Notes: generated from the letters alone by a model not told the origin. DNA of 5,988 nt from Acidimicrobiaceae bacterium RAAP-2 (GCA_001443545.1 LMAD01000053.1:1-5988); one strand, 5' to 3'; shown: positions 1 to 5,878, counted from the stretch's first letter. Translations and numbers: made by a program.

Positions 1-1
1 A

Positions 2-886
2 CCGGCACCGGTGCCGGTGGTGGTGGTGGCGCCATCGCTCTCGCTGACGATGACCTCGCTCTCGGCCTCACCCAACCCCACGGTGATCGGGCAAACAGTC
101 ACCTACGTGGCCACCGTCTCCCCCATCCCCAACGGGGGAGCCGTCACCTTCCTCGACGGTGGAACGGCGATCACGGGTTGCGCCGCCGAGGCCGTGGACG
201 CGAGCACCCCGACGATCTCGTGCACCGTGACGTACCCCTCGGCGGGTTCGCACGTCGTCGGCGCGACGTACTCCGGTGACGGTGCCTACTGGGGCTCCTC
301 CGCGGCGTCGCTCACCGAGGCGGTGAACGCGCCCGCCCAGAGCACGACCACGGTGTCGGCCTCGCCGACGTCGGTGACCGTGGGAGAATCGGAGACGTAC
401 TCGGCGACCGTCACGACGTCGGGCGCCACTGGTGTGCCGAGTGGCACCGTGCGATTCGTCACCGGCGACGTGACTCTGTGCACCGCGCCACTCACGGCCG
501 GGGCCGCCGACTGCACGGCGACGATCGCTCCGACGGGCACCGACGTGGTCACCGGCACCTACTCGGGCGACGCCACGAACGCGGGATCCTCGGGCAGCGC
601 CACCGTGCGCGTTCGACCCCTCGCCCGTCGTCCGCGAGCCTTCCGGGTGACGGCGCCGGTGTGGACCGGTCGATCAGTGATCGTCGAAATCGTGGGCTCG
701 GCGCTATACGGTCGGCCCCGGATCGCCAGTGACGCCGGCGGGACCCGCGTTGAGGTCCTTCACGACACCGCGACGTACTTGCAAGTTCGCGTGAGCGTGA
801 ATCGAGATACCCGTCGCGGTGTGCACACTTTCAGAATCGTCTTCGCCCACGGCGAGATCGCGACGGTGCGCTATCTCCAGCGCTGA
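2..886 (+). CDS. Ig-like domain repeat surface protein, C-terminal part (5' end outside window)
   Basis: This is the C-terminal part of a protein probably secreted or displayed on the cell surface. The frame is open to the left edge, so the true start is upstream; the GTG at 11 lies in a Pro/Val linker (coded by a short GTG repeat at 17-29) and is not a credible start. Numbering residues from 11, two tandem bacterial Ig-like domains of the Big_3 type occupy about 15-105 and 111-202. Each opens with a T-x-x-SASP motif and ends in a TYSGD motif followed by a Gly/Ser-rich strand, and each has two cysteines (57/71 and 157/168), perhaps disulfide-forming. A beta-rich module of about 85 residues (208-291) follows, with a GRSVIVEIVGS strand and a GVHTFRIVFAHG strand; it resembles an IPT/TIG-like sandwich, but that is inference. 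No sortase motif or C-terminal membrane helix is seen. Such repeats usually act in adhesion or as spacers; the ligand is unknown. Confidence 0.85.
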   Translation, partial: PAPVPVVVVAPSLSLTMTSLSASPNPTVIGQTVTYVATVSPIPNGGAVTFLDGGTAITGCAAEAVDASTPTISCTVTYPSAGSHVVGATYSGDGAYWGSSAASLTEAVNAPAQSTTTVSASPTSVTVGESETYSATVTTSGATGVPSGTVRFVTGDVTLCTAPLTAGAADCTATIAPTGTDVVTGTYSGDATNAGSSGSATVRVRPLARRPRAFRVTAPVWTGRSVIVEIVGSALYGRPRIASDAGGTRVEVLHDTATYLQVRVSVNRDTRRGVHTFRIVFAHGEIATVRYLQR

Positions 887-1086
887 CGACGGCCAACCGG
901 GGACGGCCACGAGACCCGACCCGAGGTGGCAGCCAATGGTTTCAACCGCCCACGACCACATCAGTCGGAGGAGAGCGGCCTCGCGCGAGCGAACATCTCG
1001 ACGTCTCGACGACCCCAGTGTTCCGCCACTCGGTCGAGTGGCCCAGCTCGTTCGCGGTCGTCGTGACACACGTCCCATCGCGAGTC

Positions 1087-1145
1087 CGACGAACCCACCC
1101 CGGTCCGGTTTCTCGGAGGCCCCGAGGACCGGGGTGGGTTCGTCG
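1087..1145 (-). terminator. Long hairpin between convergent genes, probable bidirectional terminator
   Basis: The arms at 1087-1106 and 1126-1145 are perfect 20-base inverted repeats. The 19-base loop can fold further (TCGG at 1113-1116 with CCGA at 1122-1125). The structure starts 8 bases after the stop codon of the minus-strand sugar-binding gene and lies about 200 bases after the plus-strand Ig-like gene. There is no U-run on either side, as is common for actinobacterial hairpin terminators. Termination is inferred from position and stem strength. It also separates the binding-protein gene from any downstream transporter partner. Confidence 0.75.
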
Positions 1146-1153
1146 CGTCTCGC

Positions 1154-2431
1154 CTACTTGATGCCGTAGGTCCGACAGTCCTGGGCGTAGGTCGGCTGGT
1201 GGGAGCCCGAGACCGTGGGAGCGGTGCTGGTGCAGAGGTCCGAGGCCTTGATGACCTGGTCGGCGATGACGGTCTTTTGAATCGTGGCGGCGGTGACCCA
1301 GGTGGCGGTCAACAACACCGAGGGGACCTGCTTGAGGCTACTGATCAAGGCCGAGGAGTCGGTCGAGGTGCCATTCACCAGTCCGGCCGGTGGCTTCTGC
1401 CCCGCGCGCAGGTAGATGGCCAGCGCTGCGGCGGCCTGGGCCTCCAACCAGATGGGCTTGTAGACCGTGCCGCACTGGTAGCCCGCGATGATGTTGTGAA
1501 AGCCCGTGAGGGTGGCGTCTTGACCGGTGAAGGGCATCGTCTTGGGGGTGAGTCCCCGGCCCTGAAGGTAGCTGATGATCGGCGCGGCGTTCTCGTCGTT
1601 CGGGGTCAACACCGCGTTGATCTTCGGGTTGGCCGTGTAGGCACCCTGGAAGTCGGTCAGGGCGACCGAGGGCGTCCAGGTACCGGCGTTCTCGTTGACG
1701 ACGTTCCCCGCGGCCGTGGTGTACCCGGACCGGGCGAGCACGGCGTTGTAACCCTGGGCGAAGAGCGTCGCGTTGTTGTCGGTGGGCGCACCCTTCATCA
1801 CGTAGATCAACGGGTGCGTCACGTGCCAAGCGCTGAGACAGCTGGTCTCGCCGGTACCGATCAACGTGCCGACGGCGACGTTGTTGAAGCTGACGTAGTA
1901 ACTGCGCGCGCCACCGAGGGTCAAGCGGTCGTAGTCGATCACGTAGACGCCGCGCGCCTTGGCGTAGGCCTCGATGACCGCGCCGGTCGTCGAATCGAGC
2001 GGGTCCAGCAGGATTACCTTGGCGCCGTCGGCGATCGCCGACTGGGCGTCGGTGTACTGCGTGGTGTCACTGCCCTGGGCGTTCTGGATCGAGAACTGAC
2101 TGGTCGTCAACCCGGCGGCGAGGAAGGCCGTCTTGAGGTTCGGGGCGTCGAACTCGGTGTAACGCGTCGACGAGACCGTATCGGGCAGGATGACGGCGAT
2201 CTTGCCCTTGCCCTTGGCGACGATTCCCGTCAGATACTTCATGGTCGAGTAACTCGTATTGAAGGTGGCGTTGGACACCGTCGGTGTCGGACCGCCCGTT
2301 CCGGCGCTCGAGGGCGCCGTAGTCGGCGTCGGGGTCGAGGGACCGGAGTGGTGGGTGAGCACGACGCCGAGCCCGATGAGGGCGAGCACGACGATGGCGA
2401 CGACGGAAAACATGATGTTCTTGTTACGCAT
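1154..2431 (-). CDS. XylF-type sugar ABC transporter substrate-binding protein, membrane-anchored
   Basis: A 425-residue periplasmic-binding-protein type 1 sugar receptor. A hydrophobic segment at about 6-26 is followed by a Ser/Thr/Pro-rich linker (29-53) and the binding fold (about 76-400). Blocks matching E. coli XylF in order are IDYDRL (165-170), SYYVSFNN (177-184), PTDNN (216-220), PNDEN (277-281), GQDATLTG (303-310), VYKPI (323-327) and KQVPSVLLT (367-375), so a pentose or related sugar is likely; the true ligand is unknown. No lipobox cysteine follows the hydrophobic segment, so it is either an uncleaved anchor or a Sec signal peptide. Cysteines at 198, 320, 400 and 419 are absent from E. 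coli XylF as I recall it and may form disulfides. The ATG at 2431 is chosen because AAAGGA lies 5 bases upstream; a start at 2521 would add 30 residues of Arg/Pro-rich sequence ahead of the signal. No sugar permease or ATPase gene is adjacent, which is unusual. The stop is TAG. Confidence 0.93.
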   Translation of the reverse strand: MRNKNIMFSVVAIVVLALIGLGVVLTHHSGPSTPTPTTAPSSAGTGGPTPTVSNATFNTSYSTMKYLTGIVAKGKGKIAVILPDTVSSTRYTEFDAPNLKTAFLAAGLTTSQFSIQNAQGSDTTQYTDAQSAIADGAKVILLDPLDSTTGAVIEAYAKARGVYVIDYDRLTLGGARSYYVSFNNVAVGTLIGTGETSCLSAWHVTHPLIYVMKGAPTDNNATLFAQGYNAVLARSGYTTAAGNVVNENAGTWTPSVALTDFQGAYTANPKINAVLTPNDENAAPIISYLQGRGLTPKTMPFTGQDATLTGFHNIIAGYQCGTVYKPIWLEAQAAAALAIYLRAGQKPPAGLVNGTSTDSSALISSLKQVPSVLLTATWVTAATIQKTVIADQVIKASDLCTSTAPTVSGSHQPTYAQDCRTYGIK

Positions 2432-2436
2432 GATGG

Positions 2437-2442
2437 TCCTTT
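2437..2442 (-). promoter_or_regulatory. Ribosome binding site of the sugar-binding protein gene
   Basis: On the minus strand AAAGGA stands 5 bases before the ATG at 2431. It matches the anti-Shine-Dalgarno core well and decides the start over the longer reading that would begin at 2521. Confidence 0.75.
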
Positions 2443-2452
2443 GGTGGGGCGG

Positions 2453-2484
2453 GTGAGACGCACCCGAGCGAGGAGTCGTCTCAC
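2453..2484 (-). repeat. Inverted repeat in the leader of the sugar-binding protein gene
   Basis: GTGAGACG at 2453-2460 and CGTCTCAC at 2477-2484 are perfect 8-base arms around a 16-base spacer, 21 bases upstream of the ATG. The inner arm can instead pair locally: GGGTG (2451-2455) with CACCC (2461-2465). The two folds share bases and exclude each other. It could be an operator for a sugar regulator, an mRNA stabiliser or a leader switch; the sequence does not decide. No convincing -35/-10 pair was seen upstream. Confidence 0.4.
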
Positions 2485-2652
2485 GGTTGCGCGATGCTTG
2501 ATCGATTGCCGGCTGCGACACGGACCGGGCTCGAGGGTGACCAGTAGGGACGGGTCAGCGATTGCTCGTCCGCAGTAGTGACGAGCGGCCCAGAAACTGT
2601 TCCTTCCTCTCGAACGGCGTCCCCTCGGGAACTCGAAAGCGAAGTCTGGACT

Positions 2653-2674
2653 CTCAGGGCCACCCTAGCCTGAG
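2653..2674. repeat. Small hairpin, 6-bp arms
   Basis: CTCAGG at 2653-2658 and CCTGAG at 2669-2674 are perfect inverted arms around 10 bases, which contain an alternative AGGG/CCCT pairing. A 10-base palindrome, CGAACGTTCG, follows at 2679-2688. It lies about 220 bases upstream of the sugar-binding gene. No function is assigned. Confidence 0.3.
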
Positions 2675-3055
2675 GTCTCGAACGTTCGCTGTGCACGACC
2701 GTCTGGCTCGGCGAGCGAGTGCCACGGGCTCGGAGGCCGCCTCGGTGCCGGCCACGCGGATCCATCACTGCACCGTCGGAGCCTTCGTCGCGGGAACGCT
2801 GCTACCCCGGGCGACGAACTCGTGGTCGGCATCGCGCGCGGGTCACCGCTCCGCGGTACCGCCCGATGATCCAGTACGCCATCGATGCTCGGTCCGATCT
2901 CGCGCAGTGTCGTCTCGAACACGCGCCGAGGCGACCCGGCTGCGCCGAGGCCGTTCACCCGTACCAAGACAAATGAAACCGGTTGGTCGACGTTCACGTG
3001 ACCTTCGACCACAACTCGATGCTCGGTGGTGCACGAGCCCGTGCGGACGAGACAC

Positions 3056-3075
3056 CACCCCAAGAATCTGGGGTG
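3056..3075. repeat. Small hairpin, 7-bp perfect arms
   Basis: CACCCCA at 3056-3062 pairs with TGGGGTG at 3069-3075 around the 6-base loop AGAATC. There is no U-run after it on either strand and no adjacent gene end to explain it. Confidence 0.35.
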
Positions 3076-3222
3076 ATACCTGGATCGATTGCGGCAGGTG
3101 CGTCACCGGCGAAGAGCCGCTCGAGCGACCTCGCCCGTGGAGTACCCAGTCTCGAAGAGGCTCATCCCAGTCCGGCGCCGAAGACCGACGGGACACAAAG
3201 TGCATCGCCGAGATCGCCCGCC

Positions 3223-3260
3223 AAGAGCTGGGCTCTTCCAAGTCCTGCTCCGGCGACTTG
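3223..3260 (+). repeat. Two adjacent small hairpins at the edge of the AT-rich island
   Basis: The first hairpin pairs AAGAGC (3223-3228) with GCTCTT (3232-3237) around a 3-base loop. The second pairs CAAGTC (3239-3244) with GACTTG (3255-3260) around 10 bases. They are separated by one base and followed within 15 bases by GTTTTGATT. Read on the plus strand this could be a weak intrinsic terminator or the 3' end of a small RNA, but no gene is seen upstream on that strand. Confidence 0.35.
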
Positions 3261-3282
3261 AGAATGAAAGCGTTTTGATTCT
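3261..3282. promoter_or_regulatory. Imperfect palindrome resembling a LacI-family/cre operator
   Basis: The 22-base element centred between 3271 and 3272 has 9 of 11 symmetric pairs. Its core, TGAAAGCGTTTTGA at 3265-3278, has the central CG and flanking A/T runs typical of LacI-family operators and differs from the cre consensus TGWAANCGNTNWCA at one position (G in place of the penultimate C). No gene starts directly beside it; the sugar-binding gene starts about 830 bases away on the minus strand. A chance match inside AT-rich DNA remains possible. Confidence 0.35.
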
Positions 3283-3306
3283 TATGGTTGGGGGCCAGAT
3301 ATCTCG
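3276..3306. repeat. Direct repeat, copy 1
   Basis: This copy starts with TGATTCTTATGG, identical to the second copy at 3358-3369. The similarity continues (shared G, GGC, AGATA and CG), giving 23 identical bases of 31. The copies are 82 bases apart, start to start. A short preceding motif (AAG, G, GT) is also partly shared. The repeat overlaps the palindrome at 3261-3282. Confidence 0.6.
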
Positions 3307-3357
3307 TCTATATACGATTATCCATTGGTGAAATTTATGGTGATGCAATTAAGGGTC

Positions 3358-3388
3358 TGATTCTTATGGCAAGTGGCTAGATAGGGCG
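3358..3388. repeat. Direct repeat, copy 2
   Basis: This is the second copy of the 31-base imperfect repeat that starts at 3276, with the first 12 bases identical. The DNA between and including the copies is markedly AT-rich (47 G or C among the 120 bases 3261-3380). In both copies a TTGATT or CTGATT hexamer lies 17 bases before GATATC or GATAGG, a promoter-like spacing, but neither downstream hexamer is a good -10 box. Confidence 0.6.
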
Positions 3389-3842
3389 CGACAGTTCCGG
3401 ATCGACCCCTCCGCACGTTTCTGCCCAAGGTGACCACACGACTCTCACCAGGATGAGTCCAGCACCGGCCCAAATCAACCACGATCTCCACCAAACGCTG
3501 AACCGTTCATTCGTATACGTTTTGACCACGAGATCCTATAGTTGGCGCTCAGGGCAGTCCGGCCAGAAGCCCGCCCGGCTCGAGTACCGGCGGCGGTGAT
3601 CCGCTCAACACCAACCTCCACCCGCAAGCACCAGTGATCGGTCGGGGTCCACCAAGAACGATGTTCACGATGCAGTCCACTTCGCGGGCACCGTCTCGAG
3701 CACGGTACCAACGTCGAACACTGACGCCGGAGGTACGAGCACGGAGACCACGGGAACGAGCAATTCCATCTCCCGGGGCATCAACGACGTCATCCTCTTT
3801 TGGCTGTTCACCATCGGATGCACGATGTCCCAGACTCCAAGC

Positions 3843-3870
3843 GACGTCGCCGACGGCGCACGGCGGCGTC
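3843..3870 (-). terminator. Weak candidate terminator downstream of the ABC permease
   Basis: GACGTCGCC (3843-3851) and GGCGGCGTC (3862-3870) form 9-base arms with one mismatch on the minus strand, around 10 bases. It begins 54 bases after the permease stop codon. A 12-base perfect palindrome, CCGTTCGAACGG, stands between them at 3880-3891. There is no U-run, so the call rests on position and GC-rich pairing only. Confidence 0.25.
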
Positions 3871-3879
3871 CGTTGGCCA

Positions 3880-3891
3880 CCGTTCGAACGG
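3880..3891. repeat. 12-base perfect palindrome after the ABC exporter operon
   Basis: CCGTTCGAACGG reads the same on both strands and lies 33 bases past the permease stop codon. It could be a protein-binding site, but as RNA the two halves could not form a stable hairpin without a loop. A related palindrome, CGAACGTTCG, is at 2679-2688. Confidence 0.35.
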
Positions 3892-3924
3892 GTTGACGAG
3901 CGGCGGACTACCTATCGATTGTTG

Positions 3925-4704
3925 TCAGCGACCGCCGCTCGCCAGTGGCTCCCAGCGAAAGCTCCGCACGGCGACCGCGAGGCCGGCCACGCCCCAGAGG
4001 ACCATGACCCCGAGGTCGGTTCCCGTAATCCCGGTGGAACCCCGCACGAGGAAGGCCGCCTGGAGCCCGCGGGCCATGTGTTCGAGGGGGAAGACCTTGC
4101 CGAGGTCGAGCATCCACGACGGCATGATGGCGACCGGGATGAACACGCCCGACAGGAACGCGAGGATGGTCGCCGCGAGCGGGCCGATGGCCGAGGCCGA
4201 GTCGGCGCTGGCGCTGGCGCGGGTGAGCGCGAGCGCGAGCGCGCTGAAGCAGAAGACCCCCGCCACCGTGTAGGTCACGAGGCCGACGACGAGGTGCGCC
4301 GAGAGATGCACGTGGTAGAAGATCGCGCCGACCGCGACGAGGACGCCGACCGTCGCCGCGACGACGAGCAAGGTCCGGGCGATCTCGGAGAAGAGGTAGA
4401 CCCAGCTCGGCATCGGGGTGCCGCGGAACCGCTTCAAGAGACCGCGCTCGCGGTTGGTGGTGACGCGCACCAGCAGTGAGGCGAAGCTCACGAGCATGAT
4501 CTCGTAGGCGATGATCGAGGCCGTGTAGTACGCCGGGGCGGGCACGTGCGCCCCGTTGAAGTTGGTGAAGCCCTTGAAGATCGCGTTGAAGAGCAGCAAC
4601 AGCAGGATCGGGAAGAACGCCGTGAAGCCCAGGGCGCTCGGGTCCCGCAGGAAACCGCGCAGGGCGTATTTCGTCTGGGCCAGGGCCAACCCCACGTCAC
4701 TCAC
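3925..4704 (-). CDS. ABC-2 type transporter permease
   Basis: A 259-residue integral membrane subunit of an ABC-2 exporter, of normal length for the family. About six hydrophobic segments lie near 22-42, 58-80, 108-129, 136-160, 173-196 and 229-246. The cytoplasmic loop carries ERGLLKRFRGTPMP (85-98), the conserved ABC-2 coupling motif of the form E-R-x-x-G-x-L-x-R-x-x-x-T-P. Later conserved pieces are SGVFIPVAIMP (185-195) and PLEHMARGLQAAF (206-218). The start is GTG at 4704, overlapping the ATPase stop as GTGA, with GAGG at 4712-4715 seven bases upstream, so the pair is translationally coupled. It should form the membrane channel with the upstream ATPase, probably as a dimer. The substrate cannot be read from the sequence; relatives export drugs, antibiotics, lipids or polysaccharides. 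No further gene follows in the operon. Confidence 0.93.
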   Translation of the reverse strand: MSDVGLALAQTKYALRGFLRDPSALGFTAFFPILLLLLFNAIFKGFTNFNGAHVPAPAYYTASIIAYEIMLVSFASLLVRVTTNRERGLLKRFRGTPMPSWVYLFSEIARTLLVVAATVGVLVAVGAIFYHVHLSAHLVVGLVTYTVAGVFCFSALALALTRASASADSASAIGPLAATILAFLSGVFIPVAIMPSWMLDLGKVFPLEHMARGLQAAFLVRGSTGITGTDLGVMVLWGVAGLAVAVRSFRWEPLASGGR

Positions 4705-5633
4705 GACTCGACCTCGCGCTCGTCTCGGGCCGGGTCGCCGGCCAGTTTCACGAAGACGTCGTCCAGACTCGGCTGCACGGCCTGCAGATTACGAAGCGTG
4801 ACGTCCCCCTTGCGCGCCCAGCGCAGGAGCCGCTCGAGGTCGTGTTGGACGCGGTCGGTCTCGAAGCGCACGACCCCCTCACGCACCTCGACCGGTCGGT
4901 CGACCACGGCACCCAGCGCATCGAGGTCGAGGGCCGGGTCGGCGTCGAAGGTCACCGTCGTGTGGTACCCCAACGTCGCGCTCAGCTCGTCGGCCGTGCC
5001 CTGGGCCGCGATCTCGCCGTCGCGCAAGATGATGATCCGGTCGGCCAGGTGCTCGGCCTCGTCCATATAGTGCGTCGTGAGAAAGATCGTCTTGCCCGCG
5101 TCGCGCAGCCCCTCGATCATCGTCCACATCTCGCGCCGGGCGATCGGGTCGAGCCCCGTCGTCGGCTCGTCGAGGAAGAGGATCTCGGGGTCGCCCACCA
5201 GTCCGACGGCCACGTCCAAGCGTCGCTTCTGGCCCCCCGAGAGCTGGCCGACCCGGTCGTTCGCCTTGGCCGACAGGCCCACCGCTTCGATGGTCGCGGC
5301 GACGTCGGTCGGGCGACGGAAGTACCGCGCGAAGATCTCGACGGTCTCTCTCACCGTGTAGACGGGATCGAGCTCGCACTCCTGGAGCACCAGGCCGATT
5401 CGATTGCGCCACGCCCGGGTCGCGTGGGCCGGATCGACGCCGAGCACCGAGACGGTGCCGCCGTTATAGGGGCGATAGCCCTCGAGGATCTCGATCGTGG
5501 TCGTCTTGCCCGCGCCGTTGGTGCCGAGGAACCCGAGGATCTCGCCGGCTCGGACCTCGAAGGAGATGCCGTGGAGCCGTTCGCGCTCCCCGTAGGACTT
5601 ACGCAGGTCCTCCACCGATACCACGCGGTCCAC
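4701..5633 (-). CDS. ABC transporter ATP-binding protein (ABC-2 exporter, drug-resistance type)
   Basis: A 310-residue cytoplasmic ATPase that powers the downstream permease. All nucleotide-binding motifs are intact: Walker A GTNGAGKTT (37-45), Q-loop Gln84 in VLQE, signature LSGGQ (131-135), Walker B ILFLDEP (151-157) with catalytic Glu156, D-loop TGLD (159-162) and switch His188. A C-terminal extension from about 226 to 297, ending in SLDDVFVKLAG, matches the accessory domain (DUF4162) of the DrrA/CcmA-like multidrug and antibiotic exporter ATPases. The GTG at 5633 is chosen because a TAnnnT box ends 7 bases before it, fitting a leaderless mRNA; GTG codons 4 (5624) and 7 (5615) are alternatives, and GAGG sits too close (2 bases) to serve codon 1. 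It is the first gene of a two-gene operon. Confidence 0.94.
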   Translation of the reverse strand: MDRVVSVEDLRKSYGERERLHGISFEVRAGEILGFLGTNGAGKTTTIEILEGYRPYNGGTVSVLGVDPAHATRAWRNRIGLVLQECELDPVYTVRETVEIFARYFRRPTDVAATIEAVGLSAKANDRVGQLSGGQKRRLDVAVGLVGDPEILFLDEPTTGLDPIARREMWTMIEGLRDAGKTIFLTTHYMDEAEHLADRIIILRDGEIAAQGTADELSATLGYHTTVTFDADPALDLDALGAVVDRPVEVREGVVRFETDRVQHDLERLLRWARKGDVTLRNLQAVQPSLDDVFVKLAGDPARDEREVES

Positions 5634-5640
5634 GGCCTCG

Positions 5641-5646
5641 ACGCTA
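5641..5646 (-). promoter_or_regulatory. Candidate -10 box of the ABC exporter operon (leaderless start)
   Basis: On the minus strand TAGCGT fits the actinobacterial TAnnnT -10 pattern and ends 7 bases before the GTG at 5633. That spacing would place the transcript start at or next to the start codon. No clear -35 element is seen. The motif is short and could occur by chance. Confidence 0.35.
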
Positions 5647-5755
5647 GTCCGTGCCAGGGTTCCGAACTCGAAACGGCACCCCGCTCGACCAGGAGTCGGT
5701 TACTGGGACTCCCTCGCCAGTGGCGCGGGCCATTGGGCTGAAGCCGCGACGGACC

Positions 5756-5779
5756 AGGATCTCAGCGGGCCGAGATCCT
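5756..5779. repeat. Inverted repeat between the GGDEF gene and the ABC operon
   Basis: AGGATCTC (5756-5763) and GAGATCCT (5772-5779) are perfect 8-base arms around AGCGGGCC. It lies 99 bases beyond the GGDEF stop codon and 122 bases before the ABC ATPase start. It could terminate the GGDEF transcript (no U-run) or be an operator for a repressor of the exporter. A smaller interrupted palindrome, CGCCAGTGGCG, is at 5715-5725. Confidence 0.4.
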
Positions 5780-5878
5780 CGATGTCTCGCTCGCTCACAA
5801 CGTCCAGCAGGTCACCGACGAGACCAGCATTTTCGGGCACTGAGCGACGCCGGAGCCCGGGCCGCAAACAGTGGTCAG

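Larger units (their letters stand above)
2485..3924. other. Gene-poor region of about 1.4 kb, no convincing coding sequence
   Basis: Open frames exist on both strands here but none looks real: they are rich in Arg, Ser and Pro, overlap one another, lack ribosome binding sites and show no recognisable domain. In the most protein-like minus frame (2665-3063), 59 of 80 codons over 2821-3060 have G or C at the wobble position, while a 20-codon sample of the ABC ATPase (5161-5220) has 19 of 20. The stretch contains small hairpins (2653-2674, 3056-3075, 3223-3260), 10- and 12-base palindromes (2679-2688, 3880-3891), an AT-rich island (3261-3380) and a direct repeat (3276 and 3358). It may be long regulatory DNA, a decayed gene, or carry an unrecognised small RNA. 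Confidence 0.6.

Noticed and set aside
704..1169. Frames on both strands across the end of the Ig-like gene and the following gap
   Set aside because: They overlap a well-supported coding sequence or the terminator hairpin and have no domain content.
1199..2578. Long plus-strand open frame opposite the sugar-binding gene
   Set aside because: It is Gly/Arg/Val/Asp-rich with no domain and mirrors the high-GC codons of the clearly homologous XylF-type gene on the other strand.
2562..3278. Plus-strand frame of 238 codons in the gene-poor region
   Set aside because: Arg/Ser-rich throughout, no ribosome binding site, no domain, and it is overlapped by equally long frames on the other strand.
3276..3388. 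Miniature transposon or attachment-site pair
   Set aside because: The repeats are direct, not inverted, and diverged (23 of 31 bases); no target duplication, integrase or transposase is visible, so I report only the repeat.
3665..3880. Short minus-strand frame just downstream of the permease (71 codons, GTG start)
   Set aside because: It has a fairly normal-looking Val/Met-rich middle, but there is no ribosome binding site, the candidate terminator hairpin lies inside its start region, and no family is recognised; kept only as a remote possibility.
2432..3924. tRNA, riboswitch or CRISPR array
   Set aside because: I saw no cloverleaf with a T-loop signature, no recognisable riboswitch core and no regularly spaced repeat series; two repeat copies do not make an array.
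3634..4479. Plus-strand open frame spanning the permease 3' end and the region beyond it
   Set aside because: More than half is antisense to the permease, and the translation there is a run of Arg/Glu/Asp-rich low-complexity sequence.
4842..5741. Long plus-strand open frame opposite the ABC ATPase
   Set aside because: It is antisense to an ATPase with every motif intact; its translation is Arg/Asp/Gly/Val-rich with no recognisable family.
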